The notes under the pieces were generated by a model, which worked only from the letters and a program-made list of their open reading frames with translations, had not been told where the DNA came from and did no database searches. Shown piece after piece: positions 6,555 to 15,535 of a stretch of 64,000 bases of DNA. A program made the position numbers and the translations under genes. The stretch's first letter is position 1. Each line of letters opens with the position of its first letter. Source of the DNA: Ruania zhangjianzhongii. Lineage in GTDB: Bacteria; Actinomycetota; Actinomycetes; Actinomycetales; Beutenbergiaceae. The stretch is from positions 4,888,882 through 4,952,881 of the forward strand of contig NZ_CP042828.1 in the NCBI RefSeq assembly GCF_008000995.1, read 5' to 3'.

Positions 6555-8978
6555 ATGACTTCTTTGACCACCCCACCGGTCTCCCACGAGCGCGAGGAGC
6601 ACTGGCAGCGCGTGTGGGACGCGCTCGATCCGTACACCGTGCCCACCGGTCCGCCCGATCCTGGTGCGCGGCCCCGCTATCTGCTCACCATGTTTCCGTA
6701 CCCGAGCGGCGACCTGCACATGGGTCACGCCGAGGTGTTCGCCATCGAGGACGCGATCGCCCGGTACTGGCGGCTGCAGGGCCACCAGGTGCTGAACCCG
6801 ATCGGCTGGGACTCCTTCGGTCTGCCCGCGGAGAACGCCGCGATCCGCCGCGGCGAGCACCCGGCCACCTATACCGAGGAGAACATCGCCACCCAGGCGG
6901 CGTCGATCCGCCGCTACGCGGTGAGCTTCGACTTCTCCCGCCGGCTGCACACGCACGATCCGGAGTACTACCGGTGGACCCAGTGGCTGTTCCTGCAGCT
7001 GCGTGCCCGCGGACTGGCCTACCGCGGCGCCGGCTGGGTGAACTGGTGCCCGCAGGATGCCACCGTGCTGGCGAACGAGCAGGTGGTGGCCGGCCGGTGC
7101 GAACGCTGCGGCAGCGCGGTGGTCCGCCGCGAGCTGACCCAGTGGTTGGTGGGGATCACCCAGTACGCCGACCGGCTGCTGGACGATATGGCTGAGCTCG
7201 AGGGCCGCTGGCCGGACCGGATCCTGACCATGCAGCGGAACTGGATCGGCCGGAGCGAGGGGGTGCAGATCCGTTTTGCCGGCGACGGCGGAGCTCGCCC
7301 GGGCCAGGGCTCTCACCTGGAGGTGTTCACCACCAGGCCGGAGACCCTCGCCGGGGTCACGTTCCTCGCCGTGGCGCCGGAGAGCGAGACGGCGTGGGCG
7401 TGGTGCGCGCCGGAGGCGCGCTCCGCGTTGACCACCTACCGGGAGCAGGTGGCGACGCGGACGGAGATCGAACGCTCCGCCGTCGGGCAGGAGAAGAGTG
7501 GGGTGCCTCTCGGTACCAGCGTGCGGCACCCGTTGACCGGCGAGCTGGTCCCGGTCTGGGCCGCCGACTACGTGCTCGCCGGGTACGGCACCGGGGCAGT
7601 GATGGGGGTGCCGGCCGGTGATGACCGGGACGCGGCGTTCGCGGCGGCGATGGGCCTGCCGAGCGTGCCGAGAGGGATGGCTGGGCCGGCCGCGGGTGGC
7701 GAACCGGACTGGCCGGACCCGGGCAGCGTCGTCGAGCAGCTCGAGGAGGCGGGAGCCGGAGAGCGGGCGCGCAGCTATCGGTTGCGGGACTGGTTGGTCT
7801 CCCGGCAGCGGTACTGGGGTGCGCCGATCCCGATGGTGCACTGCAGGGACTGCGGGGTGGTGCCGGTACCGGAGGCGGAGCTGCCGGTGCAGCTGCCGGA
7901 CCTGCGTGGCGAGGAGCTGGTACCGGAGGGCGTATCGCCGCTGGCCGGGGCGACCGAGTGGCTGCAGGTGGACTGCCCTGCGTGCGGTGGGCCGGCGCAG
8001 CGGGACACGGACACGATGGACACGTTCGTGGACTCCTCCTGGTACTTCCTGCGCTACCTCTCCCCCGGGCGCACCGATGTGCCGTTCGATCATGCGGACG
8101 CCGACGGCTGGATGCCGGTGGATGCCTACGTGGGCGGAGTGGAGCATGCGAACCTGCACCTGCTCTACGCCCGGTTCATCACCAAGGTGCTCCACGATGC
8201 CGGCTGGCTGGCCGCCAACGAGCCGTTCGCGTCCTTGCTGAACCAGGGCCAGGTGATCAACCGCGGGGCGGCAATGAGCAAGTCGCTGGGCAACGGGGTG
8301 GACCTGGCCGAGCAGCTGGATACCTTCGGCGTGGACGCGGTGCGGCTGGCGATCCTGTTCTCCGGGCCGCCGGCCGACGATCTGGACTGGGCCGATGTGC
8401 GCCCCGAAGCCATGCACCGGTTCCAGGCGCGGGCGCTGCGGCTGGCGCAGGAGGTAGGCCCGGCCGGAGCTGCGGGCGCTTCCGCGGAAGCGGCAGAGGT
8501 GCGCCGCACCACCCACCGGGCGGTCGCTGAGATCACCGACCTGATGGACGCGCGGCGGCTGAACGTGGTGGTGGCCCGGCTGATGGAGCTGGTCTCCGCG
8601 GGACGCAAGGCGATCGATTCCGGGCCCGGTGCCGGGGACCCTGCCGTGCGCGAGCTCGCCGAGGCGGCGGCAGTGACGATGAGCCTGTTCGCGCCGTACA
8701 CCGCAGAGGAGATGTGGGCGGCGCTGGGACATCAGCCGTCGGTGGCGCAGGCCCGCTGGCCGGAGGTGGACCCGGCGCTGGTCGCCGCCGATCAGGTCGA
8801 AGCGGTGGTACAGGTGAACGGCAAGGTCCGCGGCCATCTGCAGGTGCCGGCGGACGTCGACGCGGAGGAGCTGCGCCGGTGCGCCCTGCAGCTGGAGAAG
8901 GTGCAGCAGCTCCTGGCGGGCGGCGAGCCGCGCCGGGTGATCGTGCGCCCGCCGCACCTGGTGAACGTGGTGCCCTGA
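6555..8978 (+). CDS. leuS: Leucyl-tRNA synthetase (short form)
   Basis: 807 aa class Ia synthetase charging tRNA-Leu. It shows the HMGH motif at residues 55-58, the zinc-knob-like cysteine pairs CERCGS and CRDCG/CPACG, the editing-domain start TTRPETLAG, the editing strand [27 protein letters not shown], and the second signature as AMSKS (M574-S577) in place of KMSKS. The C-terminal domain ends VQVNGKVRG...[12 protein letters not shown]. The start at 6555 is chosen for GAGGA five bases upstream; an ATG at 6552 is equally in frame. Most actinobacterial LeuRS proteins I recall are about 950 aa. The editing domain is shortened after GTGAVMGVP and has AGDDRD where GHDxRD is usual, so reduced editing or a second LeuRS copy is possible. 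Confidence 0.93.
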   Translation: MTSLTTPPVSHEREEHWQRVWDALDPYTVPTGPPDPGARPRYLLTMFPYPSGDLHMGHAEVFAIEDAIARYWRLQGHQVLNPIGWDSFGLPAENAAIRRGEHPATYTEENIATQAASIRRYAVSFDFSRRLHTHDPEYYRWTQWLFLQLRARGLAYRGAGWVNWCPQDATVLANEQVVAGRCERCGSAVVRRELTQWLVGITQYADRLLDDMAELEGRWPDRILTMQRNWIGRSEGVQIRFAGDGGARPGQGSHLEVFTTRPETLAGVTFLAVAPESETAWAWCAPEARSALTTYREQVATRTEIERSAVGQEKSGVPLGTSVRHPLTGELVPVWAADYVLAGYGTGAVMGVPAGDDRDAAFAAAMGLPSVPRGMAGPAAGGEPDWPDPGSVVEQLEEAGAGERARSYRLRDWLVSRQRYWGAPIPMVHCRDCGVVPVPEAELPVQLPDLRGEELVPEGVSPLAGATEWLQVDCPACGGPAQRDTDTMDTFVDSSWYFLRYLSPGRTDVPFDHADADGWMPVDAYVGGVEHANLHLLYARFITKVLHDAGWLAANEPFASLLNQGQVINRGAAMSKSLGNGVDLAEQLDTFGVDAVRLAILFSGPPADDLDWADVRPEAMHRFQARALRLAQEVGPAGAAGASAEAAEVRRTTHRAVAEITDLMDARRLNVVVARLMELVSAGRKAIDSGPGAGDPAVRELAEAAAVTMSLFAPYTAEEMWAALGHQPSVAQARWPEVDPALVAADQVEAVVQVNGKVRGHLQVPADVDAEELRRCALQLEKVQQLLAGGEPRRVIVRPPHLVNVVP

Positions 8979-9016
8979 CGCGGTCTGCCGTGTGCCCGGG
9001 ACGCGTGGGAACCCCC

Positions 9017-9060
9017 TTGGCGCATTCGAACCAGGGTAGAACCGTGTTCGAATGCGCCAA
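9017..9060 (+). terminator. Perfect hairpin downstream of leuS
   Basis: A 15-bp perfect inverted repeat, TTGGCGCATTCGAAC (9017-9031) and its complement (9046-9060), with a 14-nt loop between convergent leuS and vapC. There is no U-tract, as often in actinobacteria. A third copy of the arm core GTTCGAATG (9065-9073) follows, giving an alternative pairing. Confidence 0.65.
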
Positions 9061-9088
9061 CGGTGTTCGAATGGGCTGTGGGCCTCAG

Positions 9089-9484
9089 TCACCCACCCTG
9101 GATGAGCTGCGTACTCGCGGGATGCGCCGCGGCGAGCGCTCGATCGAACGTTGCCAGACGTGCCCCGTGTCGTTCGGCGAGCGTTGCCAAGTACGAGTCG
9201 GTGACCTGGCGGTGGCCCTGGACATTGGCAAGAGGCACATCCCGGTACGACAGGTCGTCGCCCCAGAACTGGCAGCGAGGATGCGCCGCGAGTCGCTCGA
9301 GGATGCGGTGCGCGGTCATGGCCCCCTCCCCCATCCGCAGCAGGAACCGTACGAGGGCGCCCTCCACGATCGGGCACACTGCGAAGTCACCGGATTCTGA
9401 CAGCCAGGCCGCAGCACGGTCGTGATGCTCATGCTCGGCCACGGTCAGTGCGATCAGCACGTTGGCATCGAGCAGGTAGGTCAC
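9089..9484 (-). CDS. VapC-type PIN-domain toxin (RNase)
   Basis: 131 aa. The acidic metal-binding residues of the PIN fold are visible: D7 in LLDANVL, E41 in CPIVEGAL, D97 in QVTDSYLA and D115 in ATFDRAL. PIN toxins of this class cleave tRNA or rRNA. The start overlaps the antitoxin stop by four bases (ATGA). The pair is probably a stability or stress module; length and spacing are typical. The target RNA is unknown. Confidence 0.85.
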   Translation of the reverse strand: MTYLLDANVLIALTVAEHEHHDRAAAWLSESGDFAVCPIVEGALVRFLLRMGEGAMTAHRILERLAAHPRCQFWGDDLSYRDVPLANVQGHRQVTDSYLATLAERHGARLATFDRALAAAHPASTQLIQGG

Positions 9485-9711
9485 TCGTCGTCCAGGATCT
9501 CGGCCACTTCGGCATCGGTCACCCGTCGCCCGATCGAGAGCACGGGCAGGCCAGTCCGGTCGTCGATGTCGAGTTCCACTGGCGCGTCGAGCTGCGCCAG
9601 TCCGCGGAGGGTGAGGTCCGCCAGGACTGTGGAGAGCGGTTGACCGCGCTGCTCGGCGATCTCCCGGGCCCGGCGATGCACGGCCGGTGGGAGGTTGACC
9701 GTCGTTCTCAT
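9481..9711 (-). CDS. VapB-type ribbon-helix-helix antitoxin
   Basis: 76 aa. The N-terminal strand RTTVNLPPAVHRRAREIAEQ is a ribbon-helix-helix DNA-binding domain; the acidic C-terminus (VTDAEVAEILDDE) would wrap the toxin. The start is taken as the ATG at 9711, though GTG at 9714 is adjacent. A TATGAT box (9723-9718) ends six bases before the ATG, so the message may be leaderless. Confidence 0.8.
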   Translation of the reverse strand: MRTTVNLPPAVHRRAREIAEQRGQPLSTVLADLTLRGLAQLDAPVELDIDDRTGLPVLSIGRRVTDAEVAEILDDE

Positions 9712-9713
9712 CA

Positions 9714-9733
9714 CTGCATCATATGCGATGCAG
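9714..9733. promoter_or_regulatory. Operator candidate of the first vapBC
   Basis: Perfect inverted repeat CTGCATC-ATATGC-GATGCAG directly upstream of vapB, overlapping the TATGAT box. It is the expected position and symmetry for autoregulation by VapB/VapBC. The motif is short and was found by eye. Confidence 0.5.
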
Positions 9734-9852
9734 GCATGATTCGCGCGGTCGAACCCGTCGCAGAGCCACGTCGCAGCATCGCGTCGATGCCGGTCGGCTG
9801 AAGGAGGGACCCGGCTTGGGGCGTGGGGCAGGTCGGGAGGGGCGGGGGGCGA

Positions 9853-10542
9853 TCAGTGCGCAGCGTCGCGCACGGCGGCATCGAACCAGCCGGTGATAGT
9901 GGTGGGGTGGGTGATCGCGGTGCCCACCACCACGGCGAACGCCCCGGTCTCGGCCGCAGCGCGGGCCTGCTCCGGGGTGTGGATGCGCCCTTCGGCCACC
10001 ACCGCCAGCTCCGGCAGTGCCTGGACCAGCTCGGCGAGCAGCTCCAGGTCCGGACCGTCGGTCTTCGCGCGGGCCCCGGTGTACCCGGCGAGGGTGGTGC
10101 CCACGATCTCCACCCCGGCCTCGGCTGCCGCGAGCGCGGAGTCCAGACTGTCGCAGTCGGCCATGATCGGCGCGTCCGACTCGGCCCGGATCGCCCGGAC
10201 GGTCTCAGCGAGGGTCAGGCCGTCCGGGCGCTCGCGCAGCGTGCCGTCCAGGGCGAGGATGTCCGCACCTGCGGCGAGCACCGCCTGGCAGTGCCGCAAG
10301 GTGGGGGTGATGAACACGCCCGCCTCGCCGTCCTTCCAGATACCGATCACCGGCACGTCCACCCGGCCCGCGACCAGGGAGATGTCCTCGAGTCCTTGTG
10401 CGCGTACGGCCACACCGCCACCGGCCACCACGGCGGCGGCCACCTGCGCCATCGTCTCCGGGTGCCGCATCGGCTCGCCCGGGTAGGCCTGGCAGGAGAC
10501 GATCAGCCCACCGCGCAGCGGCTCGAGCATCGGGTGCGTCAT
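9853..10542 (-). CDS. nanE: N-acetylmannosamine-6-phosphate 2-epimerase
   Basis: 229 aa TIM barrel converting ManNAc-6-phosphate to GlcNAc-6-phosphate in sialic-acid breakdown. The family start GGLIVSCQAYPGEPM is present, with catalytic Lys K70 in GIWKDG and Glu E184 in VVAEGRIHTP; these lie four positions after the K66/E180 I recall for C. perfringens NanE. ATG at 10542, preceded by GAAGGAA, overlaps the nanK stop (ATGA). Last gene of the operon. I saw no terminator hairpin in the 138 bp to vapB beyond a G-rich stretch. Confidence 0.93.
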   Translation of the reverse strand: MTHPMLEPLRGGLIVSCQAYPGEPMRHPETMAQVAAAVVAGGGVAVRAQGLEDISLVAGRVDVPVIGIWKDGEAGVFITPTLRHCQAVLAAGADILALDGTLRERPDGLTLAETVRAIRAESDAPIMADCDSLDSALAAAEAGVEIVGTTLAGYTGARAKTDGPDLELLAELVQALPELAVVAEGRIHTPEQARAAAETGAFAVVVGTAITHPTTITGWFDAAVRDAAH

Positions 10543-11501
10543 CGGGTTCCTTCCCTCGGTCTGGCGAAGTGAGCGGCACCGAACAGTGCGGCGTCCGGCC
10601 CGGCCGTGGCGGGAAGCACCGCAGTGCCGGCGACGAGATCGATCGCCTCGTACGCAACGCCGTCGCGCATTCCCTGCCACCACAACGCACCCGCGCCGGC
10701 CATCCCTCCGGAGAGCACCACCACCTCGGGATCGGTCACGTTCAGCAGGCCACCGATCATTCGCCCGATCGCGAACGAACAGGTGCGCAGCACTCGGCCG
10801 GCGAGTCCCTCCCCCGCCTCGGCCCGGGCCACCACCTCGCGGGTGTCCTCGGCGCTGCCGCCAGCCCGACGATAGGCCGCGAGCACCCCGGGACCGGAGG
10901 CCAACCCCTCCACATGCCCACTACGGCCACAGGTACACGGCACACCGACCGCCTCCGGCACCGGTAGATGGCCGACATGCCCGGCCAGTCCGCGGGCGCC
11001 GGTGACCACCACGCCGTCGCGCACCACCGCGCCACCGACCCCGGTGCCCACCGCCACCAGCAGTAGCGAGGCCCTCCCCACCCCGGCGCCGAAGGTGGCT
11101 TCCCCGAGCGCATGGGCGTGCACATCGTTCAGGACCCGAGCATCCAGACCGAGCGCCCGGCTGACCCGGGGGCCGAGCTCGGTGCCCGCCCAGCCGGGGA
11201 TCGAGTCGGTGGCCGAGACGATCCGTCCGGTGGCGGAGTCCACCACCCCGGCGCTGCCGATCCCGACCGCGACCGGCGCCGCTGCCCCGGCGGCCACCGC
11301 ATCGTCCTGCACGGCCGCCAGCGCTCCGACCAGGGCCGCGACCACGGCGTCCGGGCCGCGCTGAGCCTGAGTGGGCACCGTGCACCGGGCGAGCAGGGTG
11401 CCGTCGGTGGTGACGAGGCCGGCGGTGATCTTCGTCCCGCCCAGGTCGGCGGCCAGCACCGGACCGGTAGCCGCCTGGTCCCCCGTCCCCACGCCGGTCA
11501 T
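10539..11501 (-). CDS. nanK: N-acetylmannosamine kinase, ROK family
   Basis: 320 aa. It phosphorylates ManNAc before NanE. The ATP-binding DLGGTK is near residue 20, the catalytic Asp is in LNDVHA, and the NanK-style GHVGH replaces the GEIGH of glucokinases. The zinc motif reads CTCGRSGHVE, so the third Cys of the usual CxCGxxGCxE is His; zinc could still bind. Overlaps both neighbours by four bases, so tightly co-translated with the lyase-family gene and nanE. Confidence 0.88.
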   Translation of the reverse strand: MTGVGTGDQAATGPVLAADLGGTKITAGLVTTDGTLLARCTVPTQAQRGPDAVVAALVGALAAVQDDAVAAGAAAPVAVGIGSAGVVDSATGRIVSATDSIPGWAGTELGPRVSRALGLDARVLNDVHAHALGEATFGAGVGRASLLLVAVGTGVGGAVVRDGVVVTGARGLAGHVGHLPVPEAVGVPCTCGRSGHVEGLASGPGVLAAYRRAGGSAEDTREVVARAEAGEGLAGRVLRTCSFAIGRMIGGLLNVTDPEVVVLSGGMAGAGALWWQGMRDGVAYEAIDLVAGTAVLPATAGPDAALFGAAHFARPREGTR

Positions 11502-12451
11502 CGCACCAGCTCAACCCCGAGGCCGGAGAGCACCGTACGGATGCGGTCCACGTTCTCTCCTTCGAGCGCGGTCATCGGTGCGCTCATCACGTTGGTGTCG
11601 AAGATACCCATCAGGTACAGCGCGGTCTTGAACGATCCCACCCCTGCTGCGGGTCCGACCTTACCCACGGGGGCGAACGCGATCTCGAACAGGGCAGCGA
11701 GCCGCTCCTGCTCGGCGCACATGGCGGTGGTGTCGCCGGCGCGCGCCGCCCGGTCCATCCGGACGTACCCACCCGGGTCGACGTTGCCCAGACCGGGCAC
11801 GCTGCCGTGCCCGCCGGCCAGATACGCGCCGTCCACCACCACCTCGTGCCCGGTAAGCACAGTGAGCGGCCCGCCGGCCGCCTCGTTCATCATCACCAGC
11901 CGGCGGAACCCGACGTCGTCCCCGGAGGAGTCCTTCACCCCGATGAGCACCCCCTCGCTACCGAGCCGCACCAGCAGCGCCGGGTCGAGCTTGGTGTGCA
12001 CGCACGCCGGCAGGTCGTAGGCGAACACGGGCAGATCCGTAGCCGCAGCGATCGCGCGGAAGTGGGCCTCGATCTCCTCCGGCCCGGTGATCGCGTAGAA
12101 CGGTGCGGTCGCCACCACACCGGCTACCCCGATCTCCTCCGCCCGGCGCAGGTGCGCCAGCACCCGCCGGGTCTGCATGTCGATGATCCCGGCCAGCACC
12201 GGCACCCGGCCCGCCACCAGGCGCACCGCAGCACGCAGCACCTGATCGCGCATCTCGTCCTCGAAGAACGCCACCTCGCCGCTGGAGCCGAGCACGAACA
12301 GCCCGTCCACCCCACCGGCAAGGTGGTGCTCGATCAACCGCGCCAGACTAGGTTCGTCCAGGCGCCCGTCCGGTGTCAGCGGGGTCACCAACGGCGGGAT
12401 CACACCCTGGAAGGCCCGGGGCTGGGAGGACGACTGTGCTGCGGTGGTCAT
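11498..12451 (-). CDS. DapA/NanA-superfamily lyase, probable N-acetylneuraminate lyase
   Basis: 317 aa (beta/alpha)8 Schiff-base aldolase. It has GSSGEV (about 56-60), Tyr at Y145 in FAYDLP and the Schiff-base Lys K173 in IGVKDSSGDD. The KDSS strand is more like dihydrodipicolinate synthase than E. coli NanA, but the gene sits between a NanOx-like gene and nanK-nanE with no lysine genes near, so cleavage of Neu5Ac to ManNAc and pyruvate is the likely job. The start at 12451 follows GAAAGAAGAG; an upstream in-frame extension to 12646 is not protein-like. Confidence 0.8.
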   Translation of the reverse strand: MTTAAQSSSQPRAFQGVIPPLVTPLTPDGRLDEPSLARLIEHHLAGGVDGLFVLGSSGEVAFFEDEMRDQVLRAAVRLVAGRVPVLAGIIDMQTRRVLAHLRRAEEIGVAGVVATAPFYAITGPEEIEAHFRAIAAATDLPVFAYDLPACVHTKLDPALLVRLGSEGVLIGVKDSSGDDVGFRRLVMMNEAAGGPLTVLTGHEVVVDGAYLAGGHGSVPGLGNVDPGGYVRMDRAARAGDTTAMCAEQERLAALFEIAFAPVGKVGPAAGVGSFKTALYLMGIFDTNVMSAPMTALEGENVDRIRTVLSGLGVELVR

Positions 12452-12524
12452 GGAGACTCTTCTTTCTGCTGGTGCGTGGAATCGGTGGTCCACAGATCTA
12501 GCGGCCTGGGCGATCGCCCCGTCT

Positions 12525-13649
12525 TCATACCGGTGTCGTCGCCAGGTCAGCACCGGTGATCTCGGCGACAGCAACTTGCCGGCCTTCCCGCAACGACAGG
12601 GTGAGCGCATCGGCGGTCGCGATCGACGCCGCTGCCGCACTGCCATCGGTCAGGCCGGCAAACTCGACTTCCGGCGACTTTCCCGAGAGGAGCCCGTGGA
12701 AATATCGCATCTCTTCTTCGATGATGCCGCGCAGCCACATCGGCGGGCGGCGGTGCGGATTGCCGTACTGGACAGCCCCATCAGTCCGACTACCGCTATA
12801 GATCGCACTGCGATCAGCGTCCTCCTGCTCGGTACGGTGCAGCAGGAATCGCTTCGACCCACCGCCAACCCGTAGCTCGACACCTGCCTCCTGCAGGTCG
12901 ATGCGAATCGCACCCTTGGTGCCCTGGATCAGGACATAGTGCTCCGGCCACCGGAAGGCAGATCCATACTCCAGCGTCGCGAATCTCGAACCCGCGAACT
13001 GGAGCGAGATCAGCAGCATGTCATCCTCGTCACCGAACTCCGGGCCGGAATGCGCCACATTTCCACCCGTCATGAATGCATCCGTTGCCGGACCCAGGAG
13101 GGACTGCACGAAGTCCAGCTCATGAATGTGGTGGTAGAGGTGGCCGCCGGAGAGGGAGCGTTGCTTCTTCCAGCTCACGCTGTCCTGGGCGTCCTCCCAA
13201 CCGTTCCGAATCGCGCGAACGAAGAGCAGGTCACCGATCTCGCCCGAGCCGATGATCTTCTTCGCCTCTCGGACACCGGCCATGAAGTTCATGACATGGC
13301 CCGCCATGAAGAGCACGTCGGCATCTGCCGTTGCCTGGATCATCGCGGAACAGTCCGCGTAGTTCAACGCAATGGGCTTCTCGGAGAACACTGGCTTGCC
13401 GGCCCGGGCCGCACCGAAGACACCCTCCTTGTGGATCCAGTTGGGCGAAGCAACGATCACTGCGTCGACGTCCGTGGCCGAACACAACTCCTCCACAGTC
13501 CCTGCGACGCGAGCAGCCAACTCGTCCGCGACCCGATCGGCGTGCTCCGGGTCGTAGACCGCGGTGACCGTCGCCCCATCGACCTCCATGAGGAACCGAC
13601 CGATCTCGGCTCCGAAGTATCCTGTGCCGATAATTCCATACCTGACCAT
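12525..13649 (-). CDS. GFO/IDH/MOCA oxidoreductase, YjhC/NanOx-like (2,7-anhydro-Neu5Ac processing)
   Basis: 374 aa. Rossmann start YGIIGTGYFGAE, family motif EKPIAL (K91), and an active-site stretch SGGHLYHHIHELDFVQ (168-183). Long blocks match remembered E. coli YjhC: FMAGHVMNF, RNGWED, GGNVAHSGPEFGDEDDML, GSAFRWPEHYVLIQGTKG. YjhC and Ruminococcus gnavus NanOx reversibly convert 2,7-anhydro-Neu5Ac to Neu5Ac using bound NAD. The gene order transporter-oxidoreductase-lyase-kinase-epimerase is also like the R. gnavus nan cluster. ATG at 13649, with GAAGGGG about ten bases upstream; a 17-codon extension is possible but unsupported. Confidence 0.86.
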   Translation of the reverse strand: MVRYGIIGTGYFGAEIGRFLMEVDGATVTAVYDPEHADRVADELAARVAGTVEELCSATDVDAVIVASPNWIHKEGVFGAARAGKPVFSEKPIALNYADCSAMIQATADADVLFMAGHVMNFMAGVREAKKIIGSGEIGDLLFVRAIRNGWEDAQDSVSWKKQRSLSGGHLYHHIHELDFVQSLLGPATDAFMTGGNVAHSGPEFGDEDDMLLISLQFAGSRFATLEYGSAFRWPEHYVLIQGTKGAIRIDLQEAGVELRVGGGSKRFLLHRTEQEDADRSAIYSGSRTDGAVQYGNPHRRPPMWLRGIIEEEMRYFHGLLSGKSPEVEFAGLTDGSAAAASIATADALTLSLREGRQVAVAEITGADLATTPV

Positions 13650-13686
13650 GAAAAATAGACCCCTTCTAGTTGTGTGCGAACCAGAC

Positions 13687-14526
13687 CTACTTGCCGGCAC
13701 CCTCGGTCAATCCACCTGCAATGTATTTCTGGATGGCCATGAAGAAAACCACCGACGGCACCACCACGAGCGCCGACGCCGCCATCATTGCACCCCAGTC
13801 GAGCACTTCTGCTCCGGTAATGGAATACAGGGCGACTGCGACGGGCATTCTTTCGGTGGAGCTGATGAACAGGAGGGCGTAGAGGAACTCGTTGAAGCAG
13901 TTGATGAACGTATAGACTGCCGTCGCAGCGATCCCTGGCGCAACGATTGGCGTACTGATTTTAAGAAAGATTCGCAGTTTCGTTGCACCGTCAACAGCCG
14001 CACTCTCTTCGATCTCTAATGGGACCGTCCGATAGAACCCAACGAGCATCCAGATCGCATACGGGAGGGTGAACGAGAGATATGCCAAGATGAGGCTTGC
14101 ATAGGTGTTGATCAGGTTCAGCTGGATCATGATCGTCGCATACGGAACTGCCAAGAGGATCGGCGGGAACATATACGTAGCGATCAAAATGCGGGTGAGC
14201 CGCCGACCGACGCGGGGGAAGAACCGGACTACCCCATGGGCTGCCAGAGTCGCCAACACAATGGTGATAGCGGTAGACGCCAGGGAGATCAGGACGCTGT
14301 TTCGTAGATTCGTCAGGAACCCGAGATCCACGATCACCGTGCGGTAGTGCTCGATCGTGGCTTCGCTGGGGAGCACGCTCAGTGGGTCCGCAGTGAGTTC
14401 ACCACTCGGCGTAAACGACGAGACGAGGATCCATACCAGCGGGAAGACGAAGGCGATCGAGACAATGATCAGGAATACGTGCCGCGCTGTAGTCGCAGCC
14501 AGGGTGGCCGGATTTCGTGTACTCAT
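13687..14526 (-). CDS. ABC sugar transporter permease, MalG type (sialic-acid operon)
   Basis: 279 aa, six predicted membrane helices beginning HVFLIIVSIAFVFPLVWILV. The EAA loop for the ATPase is at SAAVDGATKLRIFLKISTPI. The start at 14526 is supported by a strong GGAGG. Follows permease 1, 43 bp downstream of its stop. No ATPase gene is in the operon, as usual in actinobacteria, where a shared MsiK-type ATPase serves many importers. Confidence 0.87.
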   Translation of the reverse strand: MSTRNPATLAATTARHVFLIIVSIAFVFPLVWILVSSFTPSGELTADPLSVLPSEATIEHYRTVIVDLGFLTNLRNSVLISLASTAITIVLATLAAHGVVRFFPRVGRRLTRILIATYMFPPILLAVPYATIMIQLNLINTYASLILAYLSFTLPYAIWMLVGFYRTVPLEIEESAAVDGATKLRIFLKISTPIVAPGIAATAVYTFINCFNEFLYALLFISSTERMPVAVALYSITGAEVLDWGAMMAASALVVVPSVVFFMAIQKYIAGGLTEGAGK

Positions 14527-14569
14527 GCGGAGGCACCTCCCAGTCGGACTCGAGGACAGATCTGCAAAC

Positions 14570-15535
14570 TCACGAGTCTTCACGCTCCCAGTAGTTCAAT
14601 GCTGCGAACGCGATTCGCGCCATGAGCAAGAGGAAGACCAGCAACAGCACGGTGATCGCTGACGCCATACCGAGCTGGTGAAGTCCCCAACCCGTCCGAT
14701 AGGCGAAGATGGGCAACGTTGTCGTCATGTCCCCCGGACCGCCACCGGTCAGGAGGAACAACAACTCGAAGTTGTTGAAGACCCAGATGATGCGGAGAAT
14801 GACCAGCAACCCGATGACGTTTCGGATGTGCCGCAGGGTGATGAACGAGAACTGCTGCCAGGCGTTGGCGCCGTCCATGAGAGCGGCTTCGTACTGCTCC
14901 CTGGGGATGGTTTTCAACGCAGCCAGGATGTTGACCATGAACAACGGGGCGCCAAACCATATGTTGATCGCCAGAACGGTCCAGAAGACCGTGTCTGGGT
15001 TTGCCAACGGACTGACGTTCTCGGCCGTGATCCCGAGCGAGGTCAGCAGGTTGGGTAGGAACCCGTACACGTCATCGAGAATCCACTGCCAACCGAAGCC
15101 GATGACGATCGGGGGAAACGCCCACGGCACGATGAGCAGTACCCGGTAAAGGCCGGAGAACCGCCGTACCTTGTCCAAACACAGCGCGAGGAGGAGACCT
15201 AGCAGGAGCTGCCCCACTATCGATCCAGCAGTCCACCGGATCGAGGTCACGAACGCTGACCAGAAGTCCGCGTTGGTGATCAGCGTCTGGAAGTTGTCCA
15301 GCCACACGAGCTCGTGGTCCCGCCGCAGCAAGCTCTGATCCGTCAGGCTGTAGTACACACTCGAGAGGACGGGGTAGATCAGGAGGCCGACGACGGCGAC
15401 CATGCTCGGCAGCACGAAAGCCAGGCCGACCTTGTCTGCCTTGGCGAGCCTGCTCCACAGACCCTTCAGCGTCCGGCGTCGCGGGGCTGGCCCGTCAGCG
15501 CGAGGCTTGCGCGTGTGGGCGATGCTGGCCGTCAT
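14570..15535 (-). CDS. ABC sugar transporter permease, MalF/UgpA type (sialic-acid operon)
   Basis: 321 aa with a basic cytoplasmic N-terminus and six helices starting VGLAFVLPSMVAVVGLLIY. EAA loop at AALMDGANAWQQFSFITLRH. ATG overlaps the lipoprotein stop by four bases. Pairs with the MalG-type permease to form the membrane channel; the likely cargo is Neu5Ac or 2,7-anhydro-Neu5Ac, judged from the downstream enzymes. Confidence 0.87.
   Translation of the reverse strand: MTASIAHTRKPRADGPAPRRRTLKGLWSRLAKADKVGLAFVLPSMVAVVGLLIYPVLSSVYYSLTDQSLLRRDHELVWLDNFQTLITNADFWSAFVTSIRWTAGSIVGQLLLGLLLALCLDKVRRFSGLYRVLLIVPWAFPPIVIGFGWQWILDDVYGFLPNLLTSLGITAENVSPLANPDTVFWTVLAINIWFGAPLFMVNILAALKTIPREQYEAALMDGANAWQQFSFITLRHIRNVIGLLVILRIIWVFNNFELLFLLTGGGPGDMTTTLPIFAYRTGWGLHQLGMASAITVLLLVFLLLMARIAFAALNYWEREDS

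Noticed and set aside
9046-9073. GTTCGAATG resembling a tRNA T-arm
   Set aside because: No acceptor, D or anticodon arms surround it; it is the arm of a terminator hairpin and its repeat.
6486-9377. Very long open frame on the minus strand across leuS
   Set aside because: It is antisense to a clear leucyl-tRNA synthetase and has low-complexity Arg/Pro/Gly composition. Long shadow frames are normal at this GC content.
11498-12451. Dihydrodipicolinate synthase for lysine biosynthesis
   Set aside because: The KDSS strand fits, but it is translationally coupled to nanK and nanE behind a NanOx-like gene; no lysine pathway genes are near.
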